A stretch of DNA of 64,000 bases from Malania oleifera (lineage: Eukaryota > Streptophyta > Magnoliopsida > Santalales > Ximeniaceae), in NCBI RefSeq assembly GCF_029873635.1, contig NC_080420.1, positions 125,275,958 to 125,339,957 on the forward strand, written 5' to 3'. The translations under genes and the position numbers were made by a program. Position 1 is the stretch's first letter. The number at the start of each line of letters is the position of its first letter. Below, in pieces: positions 46,659 through 58,660 of this stretch. The notes below the pieces were generated by a model. That model saw nothing but the letters and a program-made list of their open reading frames with translations. It did no database searches and had not been told where the DNA came from.

Positions 46659-49036
46659 TATAACATCCCGAACCCTTAAACCCGATCTAGTGCGTTATAC
46701 CTAATAAAATCCTGATAATCCATAAATTAATACATACGCAGCGGAAAACATAAACATAATCTCTATATATATAATACCATAATACCAAAGTTTACTAATT
46801 CCTTTCTACAATCCATATTGACCATTCTTCACCCGCATTTCCATATATTCACGTATCTCCAATACATTTAAGTATTCACAATCATTCCTTCTTCAACAGA
46901 CTTAAAACATAACAACATAAAACATAACTTAAACTTTATACAATCCCCATAGTATATAAATAAAAAAAATACCCTTTTCCTTTACAATCCTAAAAAAACT
47001 CTAAACCCTTGAGCTCTCTAGGCCCGACCTCGAGGATGTCTTAAAAAAGAAAGAATCATATTTGGGTGATACACATCTCAGTAAAGGAAGAAACAATATA
47101 TTAAAACAGCGTATGACTAACATGAGGTTTATAAATATCATTTTAATAACATTTGCAAAACACTTCCATAAACACAGAAATCATTCTCTGAGCTTAACCA
47201 AACACATGCAATAGATTTAACCCACGAGATAACCTAAGGATAGGGGTGATTACCCGCTCATACAAGTAGCACCCCTCTGCTCTGATACATTTGGCAACCA
47301 GAAGGTCACAACTAAAGCATACCAGGGCACTTACCTTACTCAGTAAGCCCTCAAGTATTAGATTGATCTCATAATCACATAGTTCAACAAAAGTTTACTA
47401 GTGAAGGCTCCAAGGATAGGGAAATCTACTCGCTTATACAAGTAGGTTCCCTCTGCCCTAGTACATTATGCAGCTACTGCCACATCTGAAGTTACTAGTG
47501 CACTCGCCTTTCTACGCAAGCCCTCAGGCGAAGAGTACGCCTCACCCAGTTGTACCATGTTCTAATAGCATAAATACTTCTAATAACATAATACATTATT
47601 CTTTCTGTCATTATTCAACAATTCATATCTATTCACGTTCATAGCTTAAACATAGCATTACATTTAACTTTAAATGACTCTTTCCATTCATATCGTTCAC
47701 ATTTCACATTTCATTCCATTATCATTTCATTGTCATTACATTGCATTTTCCTTTCTTTCATTCGTACTATAACTAGTCTTTAGCCATCATCAGTTAATTT
47801 ACAACTCTTTTTAGCTGTCATCAGTTAGTCTACATAGAAATGTGTTAGAATCTGCTAACATGCCTCTTTTCAGTTGTCTTACATTTACATGGTTGCATTA
47901 ACATACACAAGCAGCATAGTCCATAACATATTTTATTCTTAATGCTTTACTTACTTAGCCTGCATCTCATACATTTAACATATATTTGTACAAAATTTAC
48001 ATTTACTCATGACACACAATTTAACGGTAAAATTCATACATATTTCTTGTAAAATAAGTCAACCCACATTTAACGTTTATATACTGAACATACTCTTCAT
48101 TTCTTACATAATTTCCCAAAAAATACCTTTCACTTTCTTCAGTTTATTTTCACATATACATAGCTAAACAAGCAGCCCCAAGCTCAGAAAACATAATTTA
48201 CATGATTGACATTTTATACCCAAATGAAAACTCATATACATATGCATATAACATGGTCCATTTTATTTAATTCATAAAAACTTGATTTAATATATAATTT
48301 CCCCTTACCTGGCTTCTGAACTACGCTAGTAGGATCCTCAAACCGATACCCACAACGTTCATTTGGACCCTAAATCCAAAAATCTTAGTTTAATTAAAAT
48401 AAACTCCAACTAACTTAAATCTTAAGAAAAATACTTATTTAATACATCCTAGGCTCCAAATAACGATATTCGTTAAGAAATTCCCAAAATAACTCACTTA
48501 CCCTTATTTTGGGATGTTTCCTAAACCTTTCAAACCAACGATCAGCTCCTACAGCCTTGTAGAGAATGATCATACAAATCTCGTGGTGGTTCCAGATTGT
48601 CAAACCGAGTCAACCCCAGCCTGAAATCGAAGAGAGAAGGCTAGAAAACTATTTTAGAGAGAGAAACAAAGAGAGAGAAGAAGGATCTTGAATTCTCTCG
48701 CTAAAATGAAGAAAACTCTATTTATAGGAAGGGCTTCGTCGACGAAACATGTGGGTTCATCGACGAGGCACTAAAGAGACTTCGTCAATGAGAAGATACC
48801 TTCGTCAATGAATTTCAGAGTTTCAAATTTACTCTCTTGGGATTCCTTCATCGGCGAGGAACAGACTTCGTCGACGATCTCCAGAAGGTCACTCGTTGAC
48901 GAAGATAGGACATTCGTCAACGAGGCTTGCTATTCTTCTAAAAATCCTTCCTTCTTCCCCTTATTATCCATTAATCCATTTCATTTATTATATTTCCTAA
49001 TTATTTTAATAAATTTTAATTCTCTGGATTATTACA
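46659..49036 (-). mobile_element. Gypsy-6 3' LTR (minus-strand element)
   Basis: 2378 bp; on the minus strand TGTAATAATCCAG...GGGATGTTATA. Same family as Gypsy-5 (shared AAAATAATTAGGAAATA start, TCGTCGACGA cluster at 48735-48920, TATA at 48718-48727). Polypurine tract AAGGAGGGGAGAA at 49037-49049. Flanking TTGAC (46654-46658) pairs with TTGAT (52675-52679). Confidence 0.93.
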
Positions 49037-49190
49037 TTCTCCCCTCCTTAAGAAATTTTGTCCTCGAAATTTTACTAACTAACCATGCTTTCACTTTACT
49101 TGAATTCATTTGCTAACTACAACTATAAGAACTTAGCATGCATATCATCATATAAATCATTCAATCATTATTCATTAAATTAAATCATCA

Positions 49191-50237
49191 TTATCTTAAA
49201 TATAATCTCATGCCTGCTTCTCTGATGGCATCCTTCTTAGCTCGAAGTGTATACAGTCGGGGTGGAGCACCTCTTCCAAACAGTACTAGCTGTTTTCCCC
49301 GGTCCTGATTCTGAACAGATACCATAGCCAATGGTTCCCGATAATCTTTCTTGATATGCCCTGACTTACCACACCTGTAGCAATTCGGAGTGCAAAACCA
49401 GCATTTGCCCCTATGCCTCTTATTACACTTCGGGCATACAAAGCCCACTACTTCTTTCCCTTTCTTCGCTGATCCTTAACTGGTCTCAGACTGAAAACTA
49501 GATGGTGCAGATCTTTTCTTCTACTTTGAAGACTCAGTGCTACTCTGGATACTCTTCTCCAACACCGAGGCCTTATCAACTAGTTTTGAAAAACTTTGGA
49601 CCTAAAACCTGACCACCAGCTCGTAGATTCTACGCCTCAGGCCTTTCTCAAATTTCCTACCCTTCTTTACTTCATTTGGGATCAGAAATGGAGCGAAACA
49701 CGAAAATTTTACAAATTTAGCTGCATACTCCGCAACCATCATATCCCCCTGGGTCAGATTAGTAAACTCCTTAATCTTTTCTTTTCAGACAGATGAAGGA
49801 GAATACCTGTCAAAGAACAGCTTCTTGAATCTCTCCTAGGTAAGAGCTATCTTTACGACCCTCTGATCCTCTAGCAGCTTCGCAGATAGCCACCAACGCT
49901 TTGCCTCTCTAGTCATCTTGAATGCAGCATATCGAACCTTCTGTTCGTTCGTGCAGTCGAGTACGACCATAAACTCTTCTATTTCTTGTACCCAATTCTC
50001 AACTACCACTGTATCGGGTCCTCCTGTAAAGGCTGGAGGGTTCATCCTCATAAAATCCTTAATGTTGCAGCCCTGTCCTGCAGGTGGACAGTTATGTTCT
50101 TTTGGATCCTTCTTCATCTCTGCCTTAACCTGATGGGCGATACCTCGCAACACCTTAGAGGTATCTATTTCTTCTTCACTAGAAGTCACTGAATCCTCTC
50201 TTCCTTCAACCTCTACATTCTCATCTCCAGAATCCAT
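49191..50237 (-). pseudogene. Gypsy-6 gag (gag-only element)
   Basis: The minus strand starts MDSGDENVEVEGREDS and reads FMRMNPPAFTGGPD, VENWVQEIEEFMVVLDC, YAAFKMTREAKRWWLSAKLL, then a stop (ALT*ERF) and degraded core, KFEKGLRRRIYELV, and zinc knuckles (CPKCNKRHRGKC; CYRCGKSGHIKKDY, final Cys lost). It ends RLYTLRAKKDAIREAG then MRLYLR, stop. As in Gypsy-5 nothing from protease onward is present, and the join after RLYTL is at the same place. It is less decayed than Gypsy-5 in its N-terminal half. Confidence 0.9.
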
Positions 50238-50589
50238 CCTGAAAATAGGACATAGAAGAGATAAGAATTCCATATCATAACCTCAAACAACATAATCATT
50301 AAATTAAATCCAATATAAAACCAAAATCTCCATCTAAGGACCAATCTTACGACTAAGAAACATCATTATCGATGGATTTACTATGGTTTTCTGAGACCGT
50401 TGACTGAATAAGAAAATCACAGAAGTTCGCCATGGGATTTCTGCCTCCAAGCTATAAGACAAAATCCTATACTTCCCTACACTATACCTACTTTTCGACA
50501 CCTAACCTAACCATCTCCTATTTTCATTCTAATTCGTTCCTATACTCTGGTATAAATCATTCCTAAGTTCTCAACATCCCAAAATCATT

Positions 50590-50601
50590 GCTCTGATACC
50601 A
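50590..50601 (-). other. Primer-binding site of Gypsy-6
   Basis: GCTCTGATACCA on the plus strand, i.e. TGGTATCAGAGC on the minus strand, three bases inside the 5' LTR. Confidence 0.88.
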
Positions 50602-50604
50602 AAA

Positions 50605-52284
50605 TGTAACGTTTCAAACCCTTAAACGTGGTTCGGTGTGTTATACCTAATAAAATATTGATAATCCATAAATCAATACATGCGCAGCAGAAAACATAAA
50701 CATAATCTCCATACATATAATACCATAATAATATATTAAAACAGTGTGTGACTAACATGAGATTTATAAATATCATTTTCATAACATTTGCAAAACACTT
50801 CCATAAACACTGAAATCATTCTCTTAGCCTAATCAAACACATGTAATATATTTAACCCACGAGATTATCTAAGGATAGGGGTGATTACTCGTCTATACAA
50901 GTAGCACCCCTCTACTCTGATACATTTGGCAACCAGAAGGTCATAACTAAAGCATATTAGGGCACTCACCTTACTCAGTAAGCCCTCAGGTATTAGATTG
51001 ATCTCATACTCACATAGTTCAACAAAAGTTTACTAGTGAAGGCCCCAAGGATGGGGAATCTATCCGCCCATATAAGTAGGTTCACTCTGCCTTAGTACGT
51101 TATGCAGCTACTGCCACATCTGAAGTTACTAGCGCACTCGCCTTTCTCAGCAAGCCCTCAAGCGAAGAGTACGCCTCACCCAAACGTAACATATTCTAAT
51201 AGCATAAATACTTCTAATAACATAATACATTATTCTTTCTGTTATTATTCAACCATTCATATCTATTCACATTCATAGCTTAAACATAACATTACATTTC
51301 ACTTTAAATGACTCTTCCATTTATATCGTTCACATTTCACATTTCATTCCATTATCATTTCATTGTCATTACATTGCATTTTTCTTTCTTTCATTCGTAC
51401 TACAGTTGGTCTTTAACCATCATCAGTTAGTCTACAACTCATTTTAGCTTTCATCAGTTAGTTTACATAGAAATGTGTTAGAATCTGCTAACATGACTCT
51501 TTTAAATTGTCTTACATTTACATGGTTGCATTAACATACATAAGTAACATAGTCCATAACATATTTTATTCTTAATACTTTACTTACTTAGTCTACATCT
51601 CATACATTTAACATCTATTTGCACAGAATTTACATTTACTCATGCCACACAATTTAATGGTAAAATTCATACATATTTCTTGTAAAATAAGCCAACCCAC
51701 ATTTAACGTTTATATACTGAACATACTTTTCATTTCTTACATAATTTCCCAGAAAATACCTTTCACTTTCATTAGTTTATTTTCACATATATATAGCTAA
51801 ATAAGCAGTCCCAAGCTCAGAAAACATAATTTACATGATTGACATTTTATACCCAAATGAAAACTCATATACATATGCATATAACATGGTCCATTTTATT
51901 TAATTCATAAAAACCTGATTTAATATATAATTTTCCCTTACCTGACTTCTAAACTACGCTAGCAGGATCCCCAAACTGATACCCACATTCACTTGGAACC
52001 TAAATCCAAAATTCTTAGTTTAATTAAAATAAACTCCAACTAACTTAAATCTTAAGAAAAATACTTATTTAATACTTCCTAAGCTCCAAATAACAATATT
52101 TGTTAAGAAATTCCCAAAATAACTTACTTACCCTATTTTTGGGATGTTTCCTAAACCTCTCAAACCAACGATCAGCTCCTAGAGCCTTACAGAGAACGAT
52201 CCTACAAATGTCGTGGTGGTTCCAGATCATCAAATTGGATCAAATCCAGCCTGAAATCGAAGAGAGAAGGCTAGAAAACCGTTT

Positions 52285-52319
<35 letters not shown>

Positions 52320-52674
52320 AGGATCTCGATTTCTCTCATTGAAATGAAGAAAACTCTATTTATAGGCAGGGCTTCATCGACGAGACACGTAGGTTTGTCG
52401 ACGAGGCACTGAAGAGACTTCGTTGAGGAGAAGATACATTCATCAACGAAATTCAGAGTTTCAAATTTACTCTCTCAAGATTCCTTCATCGACGAGGAAC
52501 AGACTTCGTCGACAATCTCCAGAAGGTCACTCATCGATGAAGACAGGACATTCGTCGACGAGGCCTGCTATTCTTATAAAAATCCTTCCTTCTTCCCCTT
52601 ATTATCCATTAATCTATTTCATTTATTATACTTCCTAATTATTTTAATAAATTTTAATTCTCCGGATCATTACA
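50605..52674 (-). mobile_element. Gypsy-6 5' LTR with internal deletion
   Basis: 2070 bp, 308 bp shorter than its partner. Between ATACCATAATA and ATATATTAAAACAG (about 50727) it lacks the block found at about 46790-47095 in the 3' LTR. TATA (52356-52365) and GTCGACGA motifs (52375-52560) are retained, and it carries a (GA)n run (52288-52316). Ends at TCATTACA before the target repeat TTGAT. Confidence 0.92.
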
Positions 52675-54158
52675 TTGATCACGGTCAACCGAATGGGAAA
52701 ATGGCTGTGAGCTGTTGAGGGTGTTCGAGCATCTGACTCTTAGTGCCGAGAGACCAAACCTCTCAAGTTTCCTAATTTTTACTGCATTTTAAGTGCTTAA
52801 AAGGGGTTATTTTTTACTAATATTTTTAAAAAATGATTGTCGTATCCCCAAAGGTAATATTTTTAAGGACATCTATAAATACACTTTCATTTGTCCTGAT
52901 TAACAACAGATTAGTAAAAACCTTTAGCAAAGATTCTCTAAAATCTTTTATGCTTCTATTGCTCACACTCTTTCAAATCTTTCAAGCATATCACTCATTC
53001 TCCTTACACTCTTATTGGAAAAACTATATTTGAGGAGAATCATTGTTTATAACTCCTTGCTTGCAAACTAATTGCAATTTGAAAGTGAGTTTGATTTCTA
53101 ATTATTGTGCATTATCATACATTCTCTTAAAGCTTATTACTCTCTCATTCTGCATTATCTGAAATTAATTTCTAGAGAGTAAGCTAAAGTTTTTTCCCAC
53201 TATATTTTACTGATAAATATTTGATTGGGAAATGCTAATCTTTGCTTGTGAATCTTAGCATCCATATAGCAAGATCTAGAAGCTTGCATATTATTCTTTT
53301 GATAAAATCTTTGCAAGCTTAAACCCTAGTATTTATTGTGCTTAATATTCAATAAAATATTTTTGGGACACTTGCTTAGGATTTCCAAGGTCCTTTGATT
53401 ATTCATTTTTTGAATATATATTATCTTGAATCAAAGGTATCACTCTCACGTATATACAAATATATATACACATTGGTTGAGAGTTGACATATAGCTTAAC
53501 CTTATCTCACCTGAGCATAAAATCTTATCATCTGTGAGTGTATTAATTGTATTGTGCTCATTGGTGTACGTATCTTCTTAGTATAGAAGCACCTTTAATT
53601 GTTCACAAAGTTTATATTGTGACAGACATGACTTGAGGAGGTGTTGATCTAGCCCGTAAGAATCGATTGTAATTTAGGTGTGGCTTGAGGGGGTGTTAAT
53701 CTAACTCGTAAGGATTGTTTGTAAAGGTTGGGGTCGACCTTATTAATCTAACTTGCCCAATAAGGAAAAGATATTGTAATCGGTGTCGCTCCACTCATGA
53801 AGTGAGTTTTAGTGGAATCCTTTTACTTGTCAACTTGAGGCGGGGACGTAAGTACAGTTGTTAAACTTTGATAACATATCGCGTGTCATTGTGCCTTTAT
53901 TGTCTTTACATTTGGTGCTTGCTTGTTTATTTTGTATTTGCTAAATTCTTTGCATAGACATTTTACTACAATTTTGTGATTGCTTGTGTAATACTAGAAC
54001 TGCTTTATCTGCCTAGCCAATCTAAACGCATGAGTATCTATTGAATTGGAAATGCTTAGTAAAGACCTTAGATTATGGTTTACTGCTGCTGGTTATTTGA
54101 CCTAAAATTTTTAAGTATCCAATTCACTCTTCCTCTTGGGATCACACCAAAGTCAACA

Positions 54159-54985
54159 TAGGATGTACGCAAAATATAATTTAAATCATATACTGAATTT
54201 TGTACAAATTTGAATAAATTCAAGTCCAAAAAATGAAATCTCTACCCATATAAAAAACCTTACAGTAAATGATTTTAGGTCGCGCAATAAAAGTTTAAGG
54301 AAAAAGAATACTTTTCTATTTACTTTAAATAAGTTTAAATTTAAGGGAGAGTATGGTCCTATAAGACTTCAATTCCCTAAAAATACATTTGTTTCAAAAG
54401 CTACAACTTTTTAAGATCCCACAAACTAAATAGTATTACATTGAATTACATTGTACAATTGGACAGCAAGTTATTAATATAATTTTTATGCTTTTTGTTA
54501 TCATATATTATGTGACCACATGAGCACATAGCTCGTACTAATAAAAAATATATATATAAAAAAAATACTAATCTTATGTTTAGAAAAGTATTGAACTTAA
54601 AATTATATTAAATTTAGATAAGATATAATATAGTATTGAAATTTGTTTAAGTTCACGTGAACCTAAATCCATGATTTGAAAGTCATGTTTCCAAATGTAA
54701 TTTTTAAAAAATAAAATAAAATTCATGAATTATTCTTTCAAAATATCAAAATAATGATAAAATTTGATGAGCAACCAACATAAAAAAAAAAATCATCTCA
54801 CAATTTGTTAAGAAAATAGTACAAATATAAAAATGTCCCTGTTTCTATCTGGAAAAACCTTCCCTTTGTGAAATTTGCTCACATTAGCCACGCATACCAC
54901 CTTTTTTTTTTTTCTTTGCATTTTTTTTTTAATCAATAATAATAATAATAATAATACATTTTTAACAACAACGGTTAAAGCTTAC
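54159..54985. other. Intergenic/intron-like AT-rich DNA
   Basis: No coding sequence recognised. From 54985 leftward it begins with the splice donor of the CHLM exon, so part may be original CHLM intron 1. No second CHLM exon was found before the Copia-4 LTR at 54158. Confidence 0.5.
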
Positions 54986-55510
54986 TTGCTTCTCGGCTTC
55001 AGCAACCATAGCGACGGAGATATCACTCGCTGAAACAATCGCCCCTCGCTTAGCCAGAGGAATCGAAAGCGAGCCAGTCCCACAACCCGCATCGCACACG
55101 GTAACACCTTCAATCGACCCTTCTTCCGTCAACATCTGCACAGCACTCTCGACGGTCTTCGCGTGTCCAAGCCTTATATCGAGCTGTACTCTGATAACAT
55201 CATCGGCATCTCCGTAGATTCTCCTCCACCTATGGAATCCCGCGTTGTCGAAGTACTCCTTCACGACCTCCTTGTCGCCGCCGCCGCTGGGGATCAGCGA
55301 GGGAGATCGTCGCGGCCAGCGCGGCCACGGAGTCTCCGCCGATGACGGCGAGCGTGGCCGCGAGTGAGCAGACGTCGGTGGCCGAGGAGAGCGGCAGGGT
55401 GGCAGCCGGAGCTAGGGGTTTTCTGCTCGGGGTTTTGTGAGTTTTGGGGGAGAAAATGGTGGCATGGTTAGGATTTTGGTTGGGATTGAGGTGGAAACAG
55501 ATTGGTGACG
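54986..55510 (-). pseudogene. CHLM: Mg-protoporphyrin IX methyltransferase exon 1 fragment
   Basis: CHLM is the chloroplast SAM-dependent enzyme that methylates Mg-protoporphyrin IX in chlorophyll synthesis. The minus strand reads GGGDKEVVKEYFDNAGFHRW, then RRIYGDADDV, RVQLDIRLGHAKTVESA, VCDAGCGTGSLSIPLAKRGA (SAM motif I) and SASDISVAMVAEAEKQ, ending in the donor GTAAGC. A transit-peptide-like N-terminus (FHLNPNQNPNHATIFSPKTH; SSATDVCSLAATLAVIGG) lies upstream but one frame off: a small deletion near 55288 joins SLADP to GGGDKE out of frame, and no in-frame ATG precedes it (a TAA does). Later exons are absent. The retained donor indicates DNA-level duplication or truncation, not retrocopying. 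Very GC-rich against its surroundings. Confidence 0.88.
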
Positions 55511-55692
55511 AGGGTCCGGCAGATAATTAGTAACATAATTTTTGCAATTTAGTCTACCTCTAATAAGTCTCCAATGGACATTCGCATTTATCATTCATTT
55601 TTATTTCCAGTTTGGGTTCTACCACAATGCACAAATGCATTGTATATATTAAGATTTTGCCACATAATACTAAAAATAATCTTATTTAAAAT

Positions 55693-55829
55693 TATTAGAG
55701 ATACATACACTTTCCATTTTAACACAATATTTACTTTCCATTTTTTCTAATTCTCTTCTGTATATATACCCTTGTAATCCTTGTATTATAAACAATAATC
55801 AATATTGAATCATTCTTCTCCATTTTTAG
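55693..55829 (+). mobile_element. Copia-5 5' LTR
   Basis: About 137 bp matching the 3' LTR nearly base for base from TATTAGAGATA to CTCCATTTTTA. TSD AAAAT at 55688-55692 and 60490-60494. The canonical TG start is TA in both LTRs, so the substitution predates insertion or lies in the source copy. The expected primer site is missing: only GAGC follows, as if a few bases were deleted. Confidence 0.9.
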
Positions 55830-56991
55830 AGCTTAGGGTTTCTTAAATTTTTTTCTTTTTTTGGGCGCCGCCGCTCCATTGTTCTCCTGTTTCCTCCAGT
55901 TTCCGGCTTGTCATAGTCACCGGCGTACGCTCTCCTCTCTCTCTGAACCCGATCGCGGCATCATTCTCCGGCAGCTCCCTACATCTCAGTTCGTCCTCAC
56001 ATCTCTCTATTCAGGTTCTCCTATCTTCTCTGACAGTCATCTTCGACTGGTGCATCTTCGACGTTCGCGTTCGGTTCAGTGTCCGCTCTCAGTCCTGGCT
56101 AGTGCTTCTTCGGCGCTCTCTGGTTCTTCTTTAATTATCCTCGTCTCTCAGATTTTCGGCATTCCACTGTGGATCTCTATTCTCTGGCTCTCATCTCTCC
56201 AGTATCTCCGGCTCATCTCAGCGTCTCCGCTCGTCTTTTGTTTCAACCGTCGTCATCTTTGGCACTCGCAGTAGTCTCGGGTTGCCTTCTCTGGCGACAT
56301 CTCTGCTTGTAGCTTCGACTCTTGGATCCTTTGCGGTCACTGTCGTCCGCTCAAGAACTTCAACAGCAGCTATACCCTCGTCGATTTTTTGGCCATCTCT
56401 TGGGTCTCTCGTCTTCTCCGGTGTCATTCTCGTTACCTCCATCTTTTTCGGCGAGAGCCGCAACGGAAGCCTTCTTGGTTTCTTCTTCTAATTTTAGCAG
56501 TAGTTGCAATATCACATCTCTTCCCAGCAAGACCTCCTCATCCAAGGCTATCTCCCTACCCTTGTCCCTAGTGGCCAGACACTGCTGCATCCGCCATCGC
56601 TCCTCGTCCTCTCCGGCAGCCTTCCAACGGAGCTCCAACAAATTTCCAGCATCTCTGGTATTCGTTGGTTCATCATCTCTCAGTCTTTCGGCTGTTCTCA
56701 GCCCGACAAAGTCTCGTCTCCATCATTCCTCAGTTATCTGGGTCTTCTTTCCCATCTTTGGAATTATCTCAGTCGTGTTTTCTTCTCTGATGCCCATCTT
56801 CTTTGGCAGTTTTTTCGATTGACCATCTCCGGTTTCGGCTCGCCTTCGTGGTCTCAACACTCCGACGACACCTTCGGCTTCTCTACACTTGACGACTATT
56901 AAATTGAAGGTTTATATTTTTGGTCGTTGCAAAACTTAGATTTGACCCAATTCGGCGGCTTGATTCTTCTGAACTGAACTGATCTAACATC
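55830..56991 (+). mobile_element. Copia-5 leader region without recognisable gag
   Basis: About 1.1 kb of C/T-rich, relatively GC-rich sequence with overlapping Ser/Leu-rich open frames in all three plus frames (for example from 55861, 56322, 56504). None contains copia gag motifs (no UBN2-type core, no CCHC knuckle). It sits where gag should be. It may be an expanded leader or unrelated sequence that replaced gag. Confidence 0.6.
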
Positions 56992-58660
56992 ATGGAAGCA
57001 TCTGGTTTTTCAATGGCGGCACATACTGTCACCGCTTCTTCAACCACTTCTTAGATTGCTATCCCTGGTCTCACCAGCAAACAATATCGTCGACTCTTGG
57101 ATCCTTTTTCACCCTTGAACACCAACTCTATCAATTTTGCTGGTAACCTCGCCTCTTGTCATTCTACTTCTCTTTCTAACACTGAATGGATTGTTGATTC
57201 AGGTGCATCCGATCACATGACTTCCAATTTGTCTTCTCTTGATAATATTCAGCTTCTCAATTAGCCATGCCCCATTAAGCTTCCAAATGGTGACATTGTT
57301 CCTGTAACTCATATGGGCACTATGCGATTTTCTCCTAATTTCTCTATTTTTAATGTTCTTTATGTGCTTTCATTTAAATTTAACTTATTATCCATCAGCA
57401 AACTTACCACTGATCTCAATTGTGTTACTATATTTTTTCCTACCTTTTGTGTCTTTCAGGACCTATCAACAAGGAGGCTGATTGGAACGTGTGAAGTACG
57501 GGATGGGCTTTACCACTATAAACCCCCCTCCGCCTCAGTTTTCCACTCTCAACGTGTTTCTGACACTACTCTTTGGCATCAATGTCTCGGTCACTCTTCC
57601 ATTTCATGTATGCCGAAAATCTTAAATATTTCTTCTCCTTATTTGCCTTGTGATGTTTGTGCTAGAGCAAAGCACACTTGTTTACCTTTTTCCTTGAACA
57701 CACATAAGAGCACATTTTGTTTTAATCAGATTTATTATGATATATGGGGTGGTTATCCTACTGCTTCACTTTTTGGTGCACATTACTTTTTAAAAATTGT
57801 GGATGACTACTCACGTGCTACATGGGTCTATCTTATGCGCATGAAATCTGATACTTTCACTTACTTTAAAAATTTTTGCGCCATGGTCAAAAATCATTTC
57901 AATTGCACTGTTAAGCATGTACACACTGATAATGGTCGAGAATTTCTATCCACCCCGCTTCAAACTTTTTTCCATGATCAAGGCATTTTTCACGAGCGCA
58001 CATGTGTGGATACACCACAACAAAATGGTGTTGCCGAACGTAAACATCGTCATCTTCTTAATATGGCTCGGTGTTTACGTTTTCAAGCCAATCTTCCTGT
58101 TTCCTTTTGGGGTGAATGCATTCTCACAGCCACCTATTTAATTAATCGCACTCTTTCACCTAGCCTCAATCATAAGTCCCCTTATGAACTTCTTTTTCAG
58201 AAACCGCCCTTGTATACACACTTGCGAGTGTTTGGGTGCTTGTGCTATGCCCAAACTACTCACCAACATTGTGATAAATTTTATCTTTGTGCTCTTTGAT
58301 GTGTTTTCTTAGGTTATCTTACTCATCATAAGACTCATCGTGTCTACGATCTTAAAAACAAAAAAAATTTCATCTCTTGTGATGTCACTTTTGAAGAAAA
58401 TGTTTTTCCCTATCATCTCATCTCTCAAACTCCTACATCTTCTCCAGTCATTCCTCTTCCTATTCCTGATATACATCCTTCCTGCACTTTACCTTCTCCA
58501 CCACCCACACCTAACCCTATCCCCTCATCTCTCTCTCCTTCTCCCTTGGTCCCCTCCCCGACACCCCCACCCTCACCCCCTTCTCCTCCACCCCCCACCA
58601 CCCCCTCTACCCACCTCTTCACCGCCCAAATGAGCTGTCACACATCCCTCTCACTTAGGT
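56992..58660 (+). pseudogene. Copia-5 protease and integrase
   Basis: From MEASGFSMAAHTVTASS (stop at 57052) the frame runs through the protease (TEWIVDSGASDHMTS), a stop, FNVLYVLSFKFNLLSISKL, the pre-integrase motif (LWHQCLGHSS, CDVCARAKH) and the integrase core with its D-D-E residues in IYYDIWGG, HVHTDNGREF and QQNGVAERKHRHL. A stop after KFYLCAL is followed by VFLGYLTHHKTHRVYDL and a Pro/Ser-rich linker. Retrofit/Ale-like by general appearance (short LTRs), clade inferred. The 328-codon open run 57313-58299 is the best-preserved part. Confidence 0.92.

Larger units (their letters stand above)
45967..54158 (+). mobile_element. Copia-4 3' LTR, interrupted by Gypsy-6
   Basis: Starts TGTTGACCTTATGGG right after a polypurine tract and ends CACACCAAAGTCAACA. 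About 2.2 kb once Gypsy-6 (46659-52674) and its duplication are removed. It shares its 3' region with the solo LTR at 17626-20380 (the block around AGGCGGGGACGTA and AGTGGAATCC, and the CAATTCACTC, CTCTTGGGATCACACC end). Joined across Gypsy-6 the sequence reads continuously (GGCCTTTGATCACGGTC). Confidence 0.88.

Noticed and set aside
56218-56641. Minus-strand charged ORFs opposite the Copia-5 leader
   Set aside because: Mirror frames of a C/T-rich stretch; composition alone explains the Glu/Arg richness.
58425-58622. Gly-rich minus-strand ORF
   Set aside because: Antisense of the Pro-rich linker between Copia-5 integrase and RT.
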